Assembly (NCBI GenBank): GCA_050252545.1 | Contig: JBFWKS010000285.1 | Location: 1 to 5,405, forward strand | Direction: 5' to 3' | Source: Patulibacter sp050252545 | GTDB taxonomy: Bacteria > Actinomycetota > Thermoleophilia > Solirubrobacterales > Solirubrobacteraceae | Length of the DNA: 5,405 bases | Shown here: one piece after another, positions 1 through 5,405 of the stretch | Layout: each line of letters opens with the position of its first letter | How positions within the stretch are numbered: the stretch's first letter is position 1 | Program-made: the position numbers and the translations under genes | Notes under the pieces: model-generated | What the model was told of the DNA's origin: nothing | What the model saw: only the letters and a program-made list of their open reading frames with translations | Databases searched by the model: none

Positions 1-2
1 AC

Positions 3-1559
3 GCCGCCGACCCTGCCCTCGCCTTCCGCACCGACGGCCTCGGTCTTCCGGGTCCCGCGGTGATGTGGACGACGTTCATCGCCACCACCGTCCTGGCCTG
101 GACCACCGCGATCCTCGTCGGGCCGCGCATCACCCGCCGCTTCGATCACGCGCGACCGGCACGCTGGGCCAGGTGGGCGCGACCGCGCGACCTCCACCCG
201 CTGTTCGTCGGGTCCGGCCAGCACGGCGACCGCACCATCCTCGGCACCGTCGCCGGGCGGCTCGTGGCTGCCGAGCGCCAGGTCTCCACGATCGTCATCG
301 CCCCGACTCGGTCGGGGAAGACGTCGGGATTGATGATCCCCGCGATCCTCGAGCACCACGGCCCCGTCATCGCCACCTCGGTCAAGGGCGACCTGCTCGC
401 GACCGCCGCGTATCGCCAGAGCGTGGGGGAGGTCCGCGTGTTCGACCCCACCGGATCGACCGGCTGGCCCGCCTCCGGCTGGTCGCCCGTCGAGGCGTCC
501 CGTACCTGGCTCGGCGCCCGGCGCACCGCCGACCGCCTCCTTCGACAGGCCCGACAGGGCACCGGCACCCACACCGACTTCTGGCAAGGCATGGGCATGC
601 GCTTCCTCGCACCCCTGTTGTTCGCCGCTGCCCATGGCGGCGCCACCATGCGAGACGTCCTCCGCTGGGTCGAGCTCGTCGAAGAGGACCAACCCCGCGC
701 CGCACTGGAATCGGTTGCCGGCACGGCCGAGGGGTTCGGGGCGCTCACGTCGCTGGAGTCGCTGTGGAAGGAGGACCACCGCATCCGTGGATCGGTCGTC
801 CAAACCGTCGCCACCGCCCTGGAGGCCTACCAAGACAGCGGGGTCATGCAGGCCGCCTCCCGACACGACATCACCGCCGACTGGCTCCTCGACCCTCACC
901 GCCACAACACCCTCTACGTCATCGCCCCCGCCGACGACCAAGAACGCCTGGAGGGCGTCTTCGCCGCACTGCTCACCGACCTCATCGCCGCCGCCTTTAC
1001 ACGGGCCACCGCCCAAGGACGGCCTCTGGACCCGGTCCTGCAATGCGTGCTTGACGAAGCACCGTACATCGCTCGGTTGCCGAACCTCGCGCGGATCGCG
1101 TCCACCGGTGCCGGCGAGGGCATCCGCCTCCTGACGGCCGCGCAGACGATGTCGCAGCTCGTCGAACGCTGGGGCCAAGCAGAAGCCGAGACGATCATCG
1201 CGGGTCACCCGTCGAGGATCTTCGGGTCGGGCCTCTCCGACCCCACGAGCCTGTCGTATCTGCGCACCGCGCTCGGCGACGAGGAGATCCAAACCACCTC
1301 GCACCGCGGCGGCCTCGGCCAGGTCAACCGCACCCACGCCACCACGTTCCGGCCGCTCGTCGACGGGCCCACCGCCCGCCAGAACGACCGCACCAACGCG
1401 ATCCTCGTCTACGGCACCCTCCCACCCGCCAGACTCAGGTTGCGGCCGTGGTTCCAGGACCGACGACTCCGACGGCTGGTCGAAGGCATGGGCATGGGCC
1501 CTTCGTCCCCTGCCTGCGCGTCGCACTTCGCTAGTGCGGTGGGGGAGAGGACAGACTGA
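3..1559 (+). CDS. TraG/VirD4-like type IV coupling protein, 5' end outside the window
   Basis: This is a hexameric, membrane-anchored ATPase of the TraG/TraD/VirD4 family, which brings DNA to the type IV conjugation channel. Counting from the GTG at 60, residues 4-20 form a hydrophobic membrane segment followed by basic residues. Walker A is PTRSGKT (82-88, nt 303-323). Walker B is VLQCVLDE (326-333), with the DE pair at nt 1053-1058. The TraG/TraD C-terminal-type region follows (AAQTMSQL, then IFGSGLSDPTS), and the protein ends with the RPWFQDRRLRRL stretch usual for actinobacterial members. Start: GTG60 and ATG63 are possible, but the frame stays open to the window edge with protein-like content (AADPALAFRTDGLGLPGPAV), and no Shine-Dalgarno precedes 60. 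Homologues often carry another membrane segment upstream. I therefore treat it as 5'-partial, with 518 residues visible. The stop overlaps the next start. Family assignment is secure; the start and the exact system are inferred. Confidence 0.9.
   Translation, partial: AADPALAFRTDGLGLPGPAVMWTTFIATTVLAWTTAILVGPRITRRFDHARPARWARWARPRDLHPLFVGSGQHGDRTILGTVAGRLVAAERQVSTIVIAPTRSGKTSGLMIPAILEHHGPVIATSVKGDLLATAAYRQSVGEVRVFDPTGSTGWPASGWSPVEASRTWLGARRTADRLLRQARQGTGTHTDFWQGMGMRFLAPLLFAAAHGGATMRDVLRWVELVEEDQPRAALESVAGTAEGFGALTSLESLWKEDHRIRGSVVQTVATALEAYQDSGVMQAASRHDITADWLLDPHRHNTLYVIAPADDQERLEGVFAALLTDLIAAAFTRATAQGRPLDPVLQCVLDEAPYIARLPNLARIASTGAGEGIRLLTAAQTMSQLVERWGQAEAETIIAGHPSRIFGSGLSDPTSLSYLRTALGDEEIQTTSHRGGLGQVNRTHATTFRPLVDGPTARQNDRTNAILVYGTLPPARLRLRPWFQDRRLRRLVEGMGMGPSSPACASHFASAVGERTD
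1541..1550 (+). promoter_or_regulatory. Ribosome binding site of the HTH gene
   Basis: GGGGGAGAGG lies 8 bases before the ATG at 1559, inside the last codons of the coupling-protein gene. It supports that ATG as the start of the HTH gene and shows that the two genes are meant to be translated from one message. Confidence 0.65.
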
Positions 1560-1924
1560 TGCACGAGCAGCGCTGGTCCTACGCCACCGGAGCGGGAGCG
1601 CCGCTGCCCAAGGCCGAGATCACCGAGCGCCCACCGCGCGCCGTCCGCCGCCCCGTCCCGGCTCGCGCGCTGGCGCCGACCCCCCAGCCTGGCGACGCGG
1701 CCCAGCACGCCGCCCGGACCGTGGCCGCCACCGAGGACCTCCCGGGCCTCACGCGCGACGACGTCATGTCGGTCCGTGAGGTCGCCGACCTCCTCGACGT
1801 CACCACCCGCACCGTCTATCGACTCGTCCGCGACGGCCAGCTGCCCGGCGCCCGCCGCATCGGGCGGACCGTCGTCGTGGTCCGTCCGGTCCTCGAGCAT
1901 TGGCTCCTGACCGGCGACCGCTGA
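1559..1924 (+). CDS. Excisionase-like helix-turn-helix (HTH_17) protein
   Basis: This is a 121-residue DNA-binding protein. Residues about 70-118 form a MerR/excisionase-type winged helix. SVREVADLLDVTTRTVYRLV gives the helix-turn-helix. DGQLPGARRIGR is the usual turn and wing strand that leads to the wing, and VVRPVLEHWL is the closing strand and helix. The first 60 residues are rich in P, A and R, probably disordered, and make the protein longer than a minimal Xis of about 60-70 residues. The ATG at 1559 overlaps the coupling-protein TGA by one base (TGATG) and has a good Shine-Dalgarno, which points to translational coupling. Proteins of this kind act as recombination directionality factors or small transcription regulators in integrative elements. 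Its position between the conjugation gene and the tRNA favours excisionase, but the sequence alone cannot separate Xis from a regulator. No methionine closer to the HTH has a better ribosome site. Confidence 0.85.
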   Translation: MHEQRWSYATGAGAPLPKAEITERPPRAVRRPVPARALAPTPQPGDAAQHAARTVAATEDLPGLTRDDVMSVREVADLLDVTTRTVYRLVRDGQLPGARRIGRTVVVVRPVLEHWLLTGDR

Positions 1925-1936
1925 GAGGAGCGGACC

Positions 1937-1963
1937 ACGCGTCCTGCCAGCTGGAGGACGCGT
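1937..1963. repeat. 8-bp inverted repeat just after the HTH gene
   Basis: ACGCGTCC (1937-1944) is matched perfectly by GGACGCGT (1956-1963). The 11-base loop itself contains the palindrome CCAGCTGG (1947-1954). It begins 12 bases after the HTH stop codon. It could be a terminator hairpin without a T-run, or an operator or Xis binding site. The symmetry is seen directly; the role is inferred. Confidence 0.5.
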
Positions 1964-2087
1964 CGAGGCCGTGAGCGGGCGGTCGGCCGTGGCCGTATCG
2001 GAACGGGAACGCCCGCGCGCGTACGGCTGCGCCAGGTCATCGCCGGCTCGTGGCCGAGACGAATGGCCGAAAACGTTGAGCATCCGA

Positions 2088-2122
2088 GGGCAGCTCCCTC
2101 CCCGGGGAGTGGCCGACTGCCC
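2088..2122. repeat. Nested inverted repeats
   Basis: An outer pair, GGGCAG (2088-2093) and CTGCCC (2117-2122), encloses a perfect 12-base palindrome CTCCCCGGGGAG (2098-2109). The outer arms are 4 and 7 bases from the inner palindrome. There is no T-run after it on either side, so a classic intrinsic terminator is unlikely. A protein binding site or a cruciform-prone spot near an integration junction fits, but GC-rich DNA also produces such symmetry by chance. Confidence 0.4.
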
Positions 2123-2197
2123 CCGGGAGGTGGAATCCTGCCAGCGCGTGTTCTGCCCTGCTGTCGCCCGCTGGTGTCGGCACGTCCGCGGAACGTT

Positions 2198-2219
2198 TAC
2201 TACGCCCTCGTACTACGCC
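2198..2219. repeat. Short direct repeat TACTACGCC
   Basis: TACTACGCC occurs at 2198-2206 and again at 2211-2219, a 13-base period. It lies in a locally T/A-containing patch about 95 bases from the 3' end of the tRNA. Integrase arm-type sites are short direct repeats near the core attachment site, so this is a candidate. Two copies are weak evidence. Confidence 0.35.
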
Positions 2220-2268
2220 CCCCGAGCGGTGGGCTGCCCGAAGCCCTTCTCAAGCGCCCCCAGAACGG

Positions 2269-2296
2269 CGAAAGCCCCGCGGTTGCGGGGCTTTCG
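2269..2296 (-). terminator. Intrinsic terminator of the tRNA-Ala gene
   Basis: A perfect 12-bp stem, CGAAAGCCCCGC (2269-2280) against GCGGGGCTTTCG (2285-2296), closes on the 4-base loop GGTT. On the minus strand it starts 15 bases after the last tRNA base and ends in CTTTCG. The stem is symmetric, so it can stop transcription from both sides, including read-through from the + strand conjugation genes. The T-tract is short (TTT), typical for high-GC genomes. Confidence 0.85.
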
Positions 2297-2311
2297 TGTG
2301 TACCGCTGAGG

Positions 2312-2336
2312 TGGAGCTAGACGGGCTCGAACCGTC
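2312..2336 (-). other. Putative attachment site at the tRNA 3' end
   Basis: Integrative elements often recombine in the 3' half of tRNA genes (T-arm to acceptor end) and restore the gene. Here the T-arm and acceptor 3' strand (2312-2336) face a coupling-protein gene and an excisionase-like gene. No second copy of this stretch is present elsewhere in the window, so the other boundary would lie left of position 1. This is inference from gene order only. Confidence 0.35.
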
Positions 2337-2384
2337 GACCTCCTGCATGCCATGCAGGCGCTCTTCCAGCTGAGCTATAGCCCC
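2312..2384 (-). tRNA. tRNA-Ala, anticodon GGC
   Basis: The 73-base gene folds completely. The acceptor is GGGGCTA with TAGCTCC (2378-2384 with 2313-2319). It includes the G3:U70 wobble pair, which is the main identity element for alanyl-tRNA synthetase. The D-arm is GCTC/GAGC. The anticodon arm is CCTGC/GCAGG with loop ATGGCAT, so the anticodon is GGC (complement of 2349-2351) and reads GCC. The T-arm is GACGG/CCGTC with loop TTCGAGC. The discriminator is A73 (2312). The next bases are CCT, so a full CCA is not encoded and must be added by nucleotidyltransferase. It is transcribed leftward towards its terminator, and its 3' end faces the conjugation genes. The gene looks functional. Confidence 0.97.
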
Positions 2385-2514
2385 GCGGACGCAAAAACTA
2401 GCACGGGCGGGTGGTCGGAGGACGGCTCGCAGGTGGGCTGTCGCGGCGTTCCGTGGCGGATCGTCCCCGAGGGGTGGTGCCGAGCCGCCACGCGTCGTGG
2501 GGCGGCGGTCGCAG

Positions 2515-2556
2515 GGTGCCGTTGGCGCGGCGCACCGGCGGCGCCCGCCTGGCACC
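2515..2556 (-). terminator. Possible hairpin after the coiled-coil gene
   Basis: GGTGCC (2515-2520) pairs with GGCACC (2551-2556), and inside it GGCGC (2524-2528) pairs with GCGCC (2540-2544). The structure lies 16 bases beyond the stop codon of the minus-strand gene and before the tRNA. There is no T-run, so it would be a GC-rich hairpin terminator of the kind seen in actinobacteria, or simply chance pairing. Confidence 0.3.
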
Positions 2557-2572
2557 ACGTCCCCGTGCAGGC

Positions 2573-3475
2573 TCAGCCGCGGCGCAGGAACTCGGGGGGC
2601 TCGAGCGGATCGTCGCCGTGGCGACGGGTCGTGCGGGCGCCGTCGCGCAGGGCCGGTGCCGGGGCGGTGGGGGCTGGGGCTGCGGGTCGTGCGCCGACCC
2701 CACCGGGCGTCACGCGATCGAGGGCGCGGACCAGGGCCTCGTGGCCGGCCTGCACATCGCCGAGCAGCAGGCGGGCGTTGGCGCCCATCGAACGGCCGAG
2801 CTCCTCGAGGTTCTGCGCGAGGGTGTGGCCCTCGGAGAGCACCGAGTTGGCGGCTGCGCGAGCCGCGGCAACCTGGGCCTGGGCGCGGCGCATCGCCTCG
2901 TCGGTCAGACGCTCGGCCTCTCGGGCGGCCTGCTCGCGGATCGCGGCCGCATCGTCGGTGATCCGCTGAGCGGCCTCGGCGGCCCGCGCACGGATGTCCT
3001 GGGCGTACGCATCGGCGTCGCCGCGGACCTTCTGGGCGTACGCGTCGGCCTCGGACTGGGTGCGCAGCGTGTACTGCTCGGTGGAGCGGGTCGCCGTCTG
3101 CTGATCGCGATCGATCGTCTCGTTGGCGTCGCGCAGCAGCCGCTCGGCGCTCAGGCGGGCGTCGGCGAGCAGGTCGTCCGCCTCGGCCTCCGCCGCACGC
3201 ATGCGCTGCGTCGCGGCCCGGTCGGCCTCGGCGATCCGCTCGTGGGCGCGGTTCTCGGCCTCGGTCCGGATCCGCACCGCGGCCGCCTCGGCGGCGGCGA
3301 CGATCTCGGCCACTCGCGTGGCGGCGGCGGTGCTGTCCATCGCCCGGGAGCGCGGGGCGTCCAACGGCGGCGGCGGGGCACCACCGGTGCCGGCCGGCGA
3401 GTCGGCACCGTCGGGCGGGGCGGGCGCCGGGTCCCCCGGGTGGGGGACGGCGTGCAGGTGGGGGTCACCGGCCAT
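2573..3475 (-). CDS. Coiled-coil protein, DivIVA/FilP-like, function unknown
   Basis: This 300-residue protein has three parts. Residues 1-45 are rich in P, A and G. Residues about 46-255 are an almost continuous alanine/glutamate/arginine helix expected to form a long coiled coil. Residues 256-300 are an A/P-rich linker ending in DDPLEPPEFLRRG. Inside the coil is an exact 11-residue repeat (EADAYAQKVRG 142-152, DADAYAQDIRA 153-163), a hendecad pattern seen in FilP/Scy and DivIVA-type cytoskeletal proteins. There is no signal peptide or membrane segment, so it is probably cytoplasmic. The ATG at 3475 has GGAGGT only one base upstream, which is too close. A GTG at 3553 is in frame but has no ribosome site, and ATG 3340 would remove only the proline-rich head. 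It is divergent from leuS. A scaffold role in polar growth or division is inference. Such composition also draws spurious hits to ATP synthase subunit b. Confidence 0.8.
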   Translation of the reverse strand: MAGDPHLHAVPHPGDPAPAPPDGADSPAGTGGAPPPPLDAPRSRAMDSTAAATRVAEIVAAAEAAAVRIRTEAENRAHERIAEADRAATQRMRAAEAEADDLLADARLSAERLLRDANETIDRDQQTATRSTEQYTLRTQSEADAYAQKVRGDADAYAQDIRARAAEAAQRITDDAAAIREQAAREAERLTDEAMRRAQAQVAAARAAANSVLSEGHTLAQNLEELGRSMGANARLLLGDVQAGHEALVRALDRVTPGGVGARPAAPAPTAPAPALRDGARTTRRHGDDPLEPPEFLRRG

Positions 3476-3476
3476 G

Positions 3477-3482
3477 ACCTCC
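3477..3482 (-). promoter_or_regulatory. Shine-Dalgarno of the coiled-coil gene, unusually close
   Basis: On the minus strand GGAGGT (complement of 3477-3482) is followed by one C and then the ATG at 3475. The normal gap is about 5-9 bases. It is the only purine-rich site near any candidate start, so it favours this ATG but also leaves the start uncertain. Confidence 0.4.
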
Positions 3483-3577
3483 GCAGGATCGCACGGACGG
3501 CCCGGCGCCGACACGGCTGCACCGTGCGGTTCACCGGATACCGGCCGGAGCACGCGGCGGGCGCGCGCGGCCGGTCA

Positions 3578-3583
3578 TACACT
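3578..3583 (+). promoter_or_regulatory. Possible -10 box of leuS
   Basis: TACACT matches four of six positions of TATAAT and lies 12 bases before the leuS ATG. Transcription would start at about 3590, giving a leader of only some 6 bases. I see no good -35 box. The same patch read on the minus strand (TATGAC) could serve the divergent gene. The call is weak. Confidence 0.3.
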
Positions 3584-3595
3584 GGACGGCCGCCC

Positions 3596-5405
3596 ATGGA
3601 GCTCCGCTACGACCCCCGCCAGATCGAGCCGCGCTGGCAGCGCGTATGGGAGGACGAGCGCACCTGGCAGGTCTCCAACGACGCGGTCGCCGACGCCGGG
3701 GACGACGCGGTGTACGTGCTGGAGATGCTGCCGTACCCCAGCGGCGAGCCGCACGTCGGGCACCTGAAGAACTACGCGATCGGCGATGCCGTCGCGCACT
3801 TCAAGCGGCGCACCGGCAAGACGGTGCTGCACCCGATGGGCTTCGACAGCTTCGGGCTGCCGGCCGAGAACAACGCGATCAAGACCGGACAGCACCCGCG
3901 CGAGGCGACCGAGGCGTCGATCGGGTCGTTCCAGCGCCAGTTCCGTGAGTGGGGCGTGTCGATCGACTGGTCGCGTGAGATCGCGTCGCACCGGCCCGAC
4001 TACTACCGCTGGACCCAGTGGATCTTCCTCAAGCTCCGCGAGGCCGGGCTGGTCGAGCGTCGCAGCGCCGCGGTCAACTGGGACCCGGTGGAGGAGACGG
4101 TCCTCGCCAACGAGCAGGTCATCGATGGGCGCGGCGAGCGGTCCGGGGCGCTGGTGGAGATCCGCCGCCTGGAGCAGTGGTTCCTGCGGATCACCGACTA
4201 CGCGCAGCGGCTGCTGGACGACCTGGACGGCATTGCCTGGCCCGAGCACGTCAAGACGATGCAGCGCAACTGGATCGGCCGGTCGCAGGGCGCGCGGGTC
4301 GTCTTCCGCTCCGAGGAGCTCGACACCGACTACGAGGTCTTCACCACCCGGCCCGACACGCTCTTCGGCGCGACGTTCTTCGTCATGGCGCCGGAGCACC
4401 CCGACGTGCTGCGGATGGCCGAGGGCACCCCGCAGGAGGACGAGGTCCGCGCCTACGTCAACAAGGCGCTGACCGCCGACCGGTCCGAGCGTGGCGCGGC
4501 CGACAAGGCCAAGACCGGCGTGGCGCTGGGCCGCGAGGTCGTCAACCCCGTCAACGGGGAGCGGCTGCCGGTCTACGTCGCCGACTACGTGCTGATGGAC
4601 TACGGCACCGGCGCGATCATGGCCGTGCCCGGGCACGACCAGCGCGACTTCGACTTCGCGCAGACGTACGGCCTGCCCGTCAAGCGCGTGATCGTGGGTG
4701 CGGATGAGCCCGCGCCGGAGGGCTTCCCCGGCGGCGACGCGGTCTGGACGGTTGCGCCGGACTCGCTGCCCTACACCGGTGAGGGGCCGCTGGTCGACAG
4801 TCACCCCGACTTCGACGGCACCCCCAACCGCGAGGCGCTCGACGCGATCACCGCGTGGCTGGACCGCGAGGGCAAGGGCGAGGCGACGGTCAACTTCCGC
4901 CTGCGCGATTGGCTCGTCAGCCGCCAGCGCTACTGGGGTTGTCCGATCCCGATCGTGCACTGCGACGCGTGTGGCGTGGTCCCGGTCCCCGAGCACCAGC
5001 TGCCGGTCGTGCTGCCCGACGTCGAGGACTACAAGCCCAAGGGCCGCTCGCCGTTGGCCGCAGCGGAGGAGTGGGTCGCCACGACCTGTCCGACCTGCGG
5101 CGCCCCGGCCCGTCGCGAGACCGACACGCTCGACACGTTCGTCGACTCCTCGTGGTACTTCCTGCGCTACACCGACGCGCGCAATGACACGGCGCCGTGG
5201 GATCAGGCCGTCACCAACGCCTGGATGCCGGTCGACCAGTACATCGGCGGGGTCGAGCACGCGATCCTGCACCTGCTCTACGCCCGGTTCTTCGCCAAGG
5301 CGCTGACCGACGTCGGCGTGCTGGGCGTGCAGGAGCCGTTCCAGGCGCTCTTCACGCAGGGCATGATCACCATGGACGGGGCGAAGATGTCCAAGTCCAA
5401 GGGCA
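3596..5405 (+). CDS. leuS: Leucyl-tRNA synthetase, 3' end outside the window
   Basis: Cytoplasmic class I aminoacyl-tRNA synthetase that charges tRNA-Leu with leucine using ATP; 603 residues are visible. The N-terminus MELRYDPRQIEPRWQ is normal for the family. The HIGH signature is HVGH (53-56) in PYPSGEPHVGHLKNY. The CP1 editing domain, which hydrolyses mischarged tRNA, shows TTRPDTLFG (250-258) and GTGAIMAVPGHDQRD (337-351), so proofreading should be active. Between WGCPIP and DTFVDSSWY are two CX2C pairs (C456/C459 and C498/C501), a probable zinc knuckle. KMSKS is at 597-601, three codons before the window ends. The usual length is over 800 residues, so the anticodon-binding and C-terminal domains lie outside. 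The ATG at 3596 has only a weak GGACGG (3584-3589) before it. The upstream region is too short for a T-box leader. Confidence 0.98.
   Translation, partial: MELRYDPRQIEPRWQRVWEDERTWQVSNDAVADAGDDAVYVLEMLPYPSGEPHVGHLKNYAIGDAVAHFKRRTGKTVLHPMGFDSFGLPAENNAIKTGQHPREATEASIGSFQRQFREWGVSIDWSREIASHRPDYYRWTQWIFLKLREAGLVERRSAAVNWDPVEETVLANEQVIDGRGERSGALVEIRRLEQWFLRITDYAQRLLDDLDGIAWPEHVKTMQRNWIGRSQGARVVFRSEELDTDYEVFTTRPDTLFGATFFVMAPEHPDVLRMAEGTPQEDEVRAYVNKALTADRSERGAADKAKTGVALGREVVNPVNGERLPVYVADYVLMDYGTGAIMAVPGHDQRDFDFAQTYGLPVKRVIVGADEPAPEGFPGGDAVWTVAPDSLPYTGEGPLVDSHPDFDGTPNREALDAITAWLDREGKGEATVNFRLRDWLVSRQRYWGCPIPIVHCDACGVVPVPEHQLPVVLPDVEDYKPKGRSPLAAAEEWVATTCPTCGAPARRETDTLDTFVDSSWYFLRYTDARNDTAPWDQAVTNAWMPVDQYIGGVEHAILHLLYARFFAKALTDVGVLGVQEPFQALFTQGMITMDGAKMSKSKG

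Larger units (their letters stand above)
1925..2268 (+). other. Gene-free boundary region, possible degraded integrase start
   Basis: I find no convincing gene in these 344 bases. A strong Shine-Dalgarno, GAGAGGAG (1923-1930), ends 6 bases before an ACG (1937), where the next gene of an xis-int pair would start. The frame from that ACG is open for over 100 codons and begins with arginine-rich sequence, including GRIGTGTPARVRLRQVIAG. This loosely recalls the N-terminal arm-binding domain of tyrosine integrases, but it soon becomes P/G-rich, contains two cysteines together and runs through the terminator into the tRNA. A GTG at 1971 opens another frame (112 codons) that also ends beyond the terminator. 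An integrase remnant is possible. A plain non-coding regulatory or attachment region is equally so. Confidence 0.3.

Noticed and set aside
1409..2083. 224-codon minus-strand frame opposite the HTH gene
   Set aside because: It overlaps two supported + strand genes and looks like their antisense shadow.
2063..2320. 85-codon + strand frame starting ATGGCC
   Set aside because: It runs through the terminator into the tRNA, has no clear ribosome site and has no recognisable domain. It is in the same frame as the ACG candidate, so it is mentioned there only.
2395..2400. TAGTTT on the minus strand as -10 box of the tRNA
   Set aside because: It matches only three of six positions and has no -35 at the right distance; it would leave an almost absent 5' leader. 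The tRNA promoter is not identifiable with confidence.
2454..2490. Inverted pair TGGCGG/CCGCCA around CCCCGAGGGG
   Set aside because: A 25-base loop and six-base arms are expected by chance in DNA of this composition; no role is apparent between the coiled-coil gene and the tRNA.
2250..2558. 102-codon minus-strand frame containing IAQLEERLHGMQEVDGSSPS
   Set aside because: This is the well-known false translation of a tRNA gene; the tRNA-Ala explains it.
3476..3595. T-box riboswitch before leuS
   Set aside because: The intergenic region is only 120 bases and shows neither the T-box sequence nor an antiterminator/terminator pair.
3123..3767. 214-codon + strand frame across the coiled-coil gene and the start of leuS
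   Set aside because: Serine/alanine/arginine-rich antisense of a coiled coil, and it overlaps leuS in another frame.
3575..5272. 565-codon open frame on the minus strand
   Set aside because: It is antisense to leuS, which has all family motifs in the + frame. The long open frame comes from high GC content; its protein is a D/V/R/L-rich mirror reading.
1..5405. CRISPR arrays, insertion sequences, rRNA
   Set aside because: No regularly spaced repeats, transposase motifs or rRNA-like segments were seen on either strand.

Overview
The window is very GC-rich DNA with third-codon positions dominated by G and C. The protein families (a TraG/VirD4-like conjugative ATPase of actinobacterial type, an excisionase-style HTH protein, a DivIVA/FilP-like coiled-coil protein and a bacterial LeuRS) suggest a chromosome of the Actinomycetota. 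A deep branch such as Thermoleophilia is possible, but that is only an impression from the LeuRS and coiled-coil sequences.

Layout. The left part (1-1924, + strand) looks like the end of an integrative conjugative element. It holds the bulk of a type IV coupling protein (T4CP), the motor that feeds DNA into a conjugation channel. A small helix-turn-helix protein of the excisionase/HTH_17 type follows it, joined by a one-base TGATG overlap. From 1925 to 2311 there are about 390 bases without a convincing gene. They hold two inverted repeats, a short direct repeat and an ideally spaced Shine-Dalgarno sequence that leads to ACG instead of ATG. An integrase would normally sit here. None is intact, and a degraded N-terminal stub is possible.

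At 2312-2384 on the minus strand is a complete tRNA-Ala (anticodon GGC) with the G3:U70 identity pair. Its own 12-bp-stem terminator (2269-2296) lies on its 3' side. The 3' end of the tRNA faces the conjugation genes, the usual geometry for an element integrated in a tRNA gene, so I place the element/chromosome boundary at or near the tRNA.

The right part (2385-5405) looks like core chromosome. A 300-residue alanine/glutamate-rich coiled-coil protein is on the minus strand (2573-3475). A 120-base divergent intergenic region separates it from leuS on the + strand, which runs off the window just after the KMSKS motif.

How the genes relate: the T4CP and HTH protein are probably one translationally coupled transcript concerned with transfer and excision. 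tRNA-Ala and LeuRS are translation functions. The coiled-coil protein probably has a cytoskeletal or polar-growth role, but its function is not shown by the sequence.
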